Assembly (NCBI GenBank): GCA_030737875.1
Contig: CM060909.1
Coordinates: forward strand, 391,973,565 to 392,037,564
Origin: Allium sativum
Taxonomy: Eukaryota; Streptophyta; Magnoliopsida; Asparagales; Amaryllidaceae
Reading direction: 5' to 3'
Length of the DNA: 64,000 nucleotides
Positions within the stretch are counted from its first letter, which is position 1. Each line of letters opens with the position of its first letter. The notes beneath the pieces are model-generated. The model was given only the letters and a program-made list of their open reading frames with translations. It was not told the DNA's origin and searched no databases. Shown piece by piece: positions 61,075-64,000 of the stretch. A program made the translations under genes and the position numbers.

Positions 61075-62363
61075 AGGTTTTGCTGTTGGTGGAGGGGGCT
61101 CGGCAGGGGGTGTCGGCGGGTTTCAAATCAGAAGGTTAGGAGAAGAGAGCAGCGGGGCCAACGAGAAGGGGGGTTCGGATTTTTAACAGAGGAGAGGGGG
61201 AGAAGATCGGAGGGGGATTGGGGAGGTCGACGGCGCCGTGGGGTAGGGCGCGGTGGCGCTGTATCGAGGGGAGGGGTTACGGTTGCAGCGGTGTCGCGAG
61301 GGAGGAGAAGAAGAGGAGGGCGGAGGACCCCTGGGGTGACGACGCCAGGGCGCGGCGGCCCTGGTGGCAGCGACGGCGGCGATCTGGCCCCCCCGTCGTT
61401 CGCTTTCTTCCTTTTTTTTATTTGTGTCGATCTTTGAGAATGAAAGGGGGGGTAAACGGTTAATATAATTATATATTTTATTTATTTATTTTTTTCTAAA
61501 AAGTAACTTTTTATTTCGAAGTCAGAATCGTACCCACCGACTATTGTCCCTAGAGTTTTACCCCCATTCCGAACACAATGGGATATGTATCGTAGGTTGA
61601 TTCGATCATTTCGATCAGTTTTCATCAAAATCAACATATAACTCTATATATGGAATTTGAACGTGCATTTCAATTTACTGGGGTCACATACTAACTCGAA
61701 AAATTCCACAAAAATATTTTCTAGCTTCGTATTGACGGTACGGTCCTAACAAAACTAGTTTCGTCGAATTCTGAGACCGTTAGAAAAATGGCCATTTTCC
61801 AATCGATTAAAATCAACTGAAACTGGTCAAACACGTTTTCTTATGCCACGCTCACATATTGATTCGAAAAATTATGAAATTTGGAATCTAGCAATAATTT
61901 TACATCACGGACCCAACAAAAGTGGTTTCGTCGAAATCCGAGGTCGTTTGCAAAATTTCAATTTTTAAGGGCCTGAATTTCATAGCGACTATTCAAAATT
62001 TTCAACTGGGCCTATCTTTTGATTCCCGCTATGAAATTTCGATTTTTCGGATTCGTTGGAAAGATATTATCAATTAGATCCTATTATTTTTGGTTTCACT
62101 AAAATATGGATTGTTTTGCACCAGTACATTCATTTGAAGTTTGAAATCGAATTATCGAACTATCGCGCCATTTTCAATTCCTTTTATAATTATATATAAT
62201 TATTTATATTCTAACGACGACGTATATAATATATATGTTTGAATTATATTCAAAATAAATTTCTCGTTGATATTATTTAAAATAATCTATTTTATATGTT
62301 CAAAATTCACTAAAATTGCCAAAATAAAAATTTTAAATTGGCTCGCATTTCCGGGTTGTTACA

Positions 62364-62368
62364 ATTCT
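62364..62368. repeat. Probable target-site copy of G, right (ATTCT)
   Basis: It directly follows the G LTR end and matches 49443-49447. Confidence 0.6.
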
Positions 62369-62403
62369 TGTATTAACATGTTATAAAAATTCGGGTTGTT
62401 ACA
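62369..62403 (-). repeat. LTR F, outer end
   Basis: These 35 bases carry the 5' terminus of F (minus strand TGTAACAACCCGAATTT). G separates them from the rest of F. Confidence 0.8.
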
Positions 62404-64000
62404 GGAATCATGCATCTAGTTCGCATGCAGGCGGCATGTATATTTTTTTCATTTCCACAAACTAATCCTATGTGGTTTCAACCAAATATTTCTCAACCAC
62501 AAACGGGTATTTTTCAACCACAATCAATCAATTTCAACCACAAACAATTCTAATCAACCATTCGTAATCAACCAATTTTCACACCAATCACAACCAATAA
62601 ATATCGTCCATGGTTTATGGACGAGGGGCGTATATATATATTTATATATAAGCATTTCACTTCTATTCAACACATAAATAATTTTTACAACACATATATA
62701 ACTTATATATCGAATGTACAACTTATACATCGCTTATACAAGAGGTGTACAATGCTTATATAACTCATATATCGACTATATAATTTATACATCGTCGTTT
62801 TCCATATCGTTTATAATTTAGAAATCTCACATTGGGTTCCACTCCACCAAAAATAGCAGAAGGCTCAGAAAAATATGCGGTCTCTCCTAGAATGTAGAAG
62901 ATGTCCACGCGAGTCCACTGTCTCTTGTTTCACTGAATTTCATCAAGAAACGAAAAAGATATGATTTTTACAGTGAAATCAAAAACCGTAGCGCTTTAAA
63001 CTGCTATAATATAGTTTCAGCCGTTACCTCTCACGTTCGTTCAAAACTAGGTTTGCACTTTTCTTGAAATCTGCACAACTATATGACGATCGACCTGCGC
63101 CACCTTGAAGGGCTAGGAGAGGCGCGCCTGCACCTCTGACGGCGGTGAACTCGGTGGCCAGAATCAGGCTCGGGGGCACCTCGAACGGCGGATGTTCGCG
63201 GGTCTGGATCTCCCTCTACACGCAACCAGAATTCACAAATTTAGCATGGATTTGAAGCTCGTTCTAAGATCTTCAAAAAGTTCCAAAGGAGGGGGTAGTT
63301 TTGTTGAGAGATGGAAGAGAAAAGGAGGAGGGAAGAATCGTTCTTCAGCCGCCTTCGTGTTCGAGGGTTACGCGAAGAGAGAAGGTGCTTCTGACCAACG
63401 AAATTTTTTATTTATTTATAAATTTTAAAATCTCTAAAATACCCTCTTCCACATACGAACACCAATTCAAACCCAACGACTGTCGTCCCTAGCATTTTAC
63501 CCCCATTCCGAACACAATGGGATATGTTTCGTCGGCCCATTCGACTGTTTCAGTCAGTTTTCCTTCAAATTAAAATATAAAACATTCAATATTTGATTTG
63601 AACATACATTTCAATTTGCCAGGGCTACAAACTGATTCGAAAATTTCCAGAAAATAAATCTAGCTATGTTTTGACGATACGGTCCCAACAAAACTAGTTT
63701 CATCGAATTCTGAGACCGTTTGAAAAATGATCCATTTCTGGTCGATCCAATTTAATAGAAATCGACCAAACACATTTTCCTTTGCCACGCTCACATACTA
63801 ACTTCAAAAATTATGAAATTTGAAATTTAGCAATATTTTAACATCTCGGATCCAACAAAAGTGGTTTCGTCGAATTCCGAGGTCATTTGCAAAATGGCCA
63901 TTTTCACGGGCTAAATAAACTCCATAGCGACCTTTCAGAAAATTCATTTGGCCATAACTTTTGCATCCCACTATGAAACTTCGATTTTTCAGATTCGTTA
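62404..64000 (-). repeat. Right (5') LTR of C, second part, runs off the window
   Basis: It resumes at GGAATCATGCATC, matching 17344-18946 of the left LTR. By that alignment about 280-290 bases of the LTR lie beyond the window. The first five bases are the right GGAAT copy of F. Frames at 63192-63492 are antisense to the C leader. Confidence 0.92.

Larger units (their letters stand above)
49448..62363 (-). mobile_element. Element G: non-autonomous retrotransposon with giant LTRs
   Basis: A 6.44-kb right LTR (55922-62363) and a left LTR that lacks about 1 kb at its outer end (49448-54905) flank a 1.0-kb interior with polypurine tract at 54906-54919 and primer site at 55904-55920. It is the same family as D and E. 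It encodes nothing. LTR mismatch is about 2 percent by eye, between C and D. It sits in F, flanked by ATTCT. Confidence 0.9.
55922..62363 (-). repeat. Right (5') LTR of G, 6.44 kb, complete
   Basis: On the minus strand it starts TGTAACAACCCGGAAAT and ends GGGTTCTTACA. It holds all the blocks seen in E: promoter and GC-rich leader (about 61070-61480), 34-bp array, GAATTC-rich text, palindrome module (with its centre lost near 58650), hairpins and the 3' block. The plus-strand frame at 61218-61463 is antisense to the leader. Confidence 0.92.
45217..62403 (-). mobile_element. Element F: 4.3-kb solo LTR split by G
   Basis: F consists of 45217-49447 plus 62369-62403. Its ends are TGTAACACCCC on the left and CGGGTTGTTACA on the right, with GGAAT on both sides. 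Orientation is inferred from the TATA box, leader and donor, which run on the minus strand, and from a conserved block shared with D. It has no interior, primer site or gene. It is a different family from C and D/E/G over most of its length. Confidence 0.85.
14154..64000 (-). mobile_element. Element C: Ty3/gypsy chromovirus (Tekay/Del type), host of three nested insertions
   Basis: C has two LTRs, a primer site, a polypurine tract and a gag-protease-RT-RNase H-integrase-chromodomain order on the minus strand, which defines Ty3/gypsy. The C-terminal chromodomain and GPF-type integrase tail place it with Tekay/Del-like chromoviruses. With insertions removed the interior is about 5.7 kb and each LTR about 5.1 kb, so an intact copy would be near 15.9 kb. 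Insertions D (in RNase H) and F (in the right LTR, with G inside it) have separated its parts. The left and right LTRs differ at several percent by eye, older than D and G. The right end lies a few hundred bases past the window. Confidence 0.93.

Overview
This is nuclear DNA of a seed plant, probably an angiosperm with a large, repeat-rich genome. Every kilobase I can interpret belongs to LTR retrotransposons. These are AT-rich, carry Met-tRNA-type primer sites, are flanked by 5-bp target duplications, and include a chromodomain-bearing Ty3/gypsy polyprotein of the Tekay/Del type. I see no host gene, tRNA, rRNA, CRISPR array or DNA transposon. I cannot name the species. Element letters below are local labels.

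Layout, outermost first. Position 1-761 is the end of an LTR of family C that sits in LTR H (762-5285, + strand). H sits in a remnant of element B. B proper (minus strand) has an LTR at 5353-9584, a non-coding interior at 9585-12149, and a second LTR from 12150 that is cut at 14153 by element C. C (minus strand, 14154 to beyond 64000) is the only coding element. Its left LTR is 14154-19225, pol lies at 20410-22202 and 39263-41145, gag at 41335-41751, the primer site at 41984-42000, and the right LTR at 42003-45216 continuing at 62404-64000. The RNase H region of C is split by element D (+ strand, 22203-39262, target duplication CGCAC). D has LTRs up to 7 kb around a 1-kb interior. Its second LTR is split by E, a 6.6-kb solo LTR in the opposite orientation (31654-38268, target duplication CGAGG). 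The right LTR of C is split by F, a 4.3-kb solo LTR (45217-62403, target duplication GGAAT). F is itself split by G (49448-62363, flanks ATTCT), a second non-autonomous giant-LTR element.

By-eye LTR divergence runs B > C > G > D, which matches the nesting order. The gag-pol of C was one long frame. It is now broken by four in-frame stops, each explicable by a C-to-T change, by a small frameshift, and by insertion D.

The most interesting material is the D/E/G family. It has no genes, LTRs of 6.4-7.0 kb, and only about 1 kb between them, yet it keeps the primer site, polypurine tract and interior ends of the coding C element, so C-like proteins may move it. Its LTRs hold repeated hairpins whose stems vary in compensating ways, expandable 34-bp arrays, and a GC-rich leader that ends in a GTAAGT-type splice donor. 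Leaders with such donors occur in every LTR family in the window.
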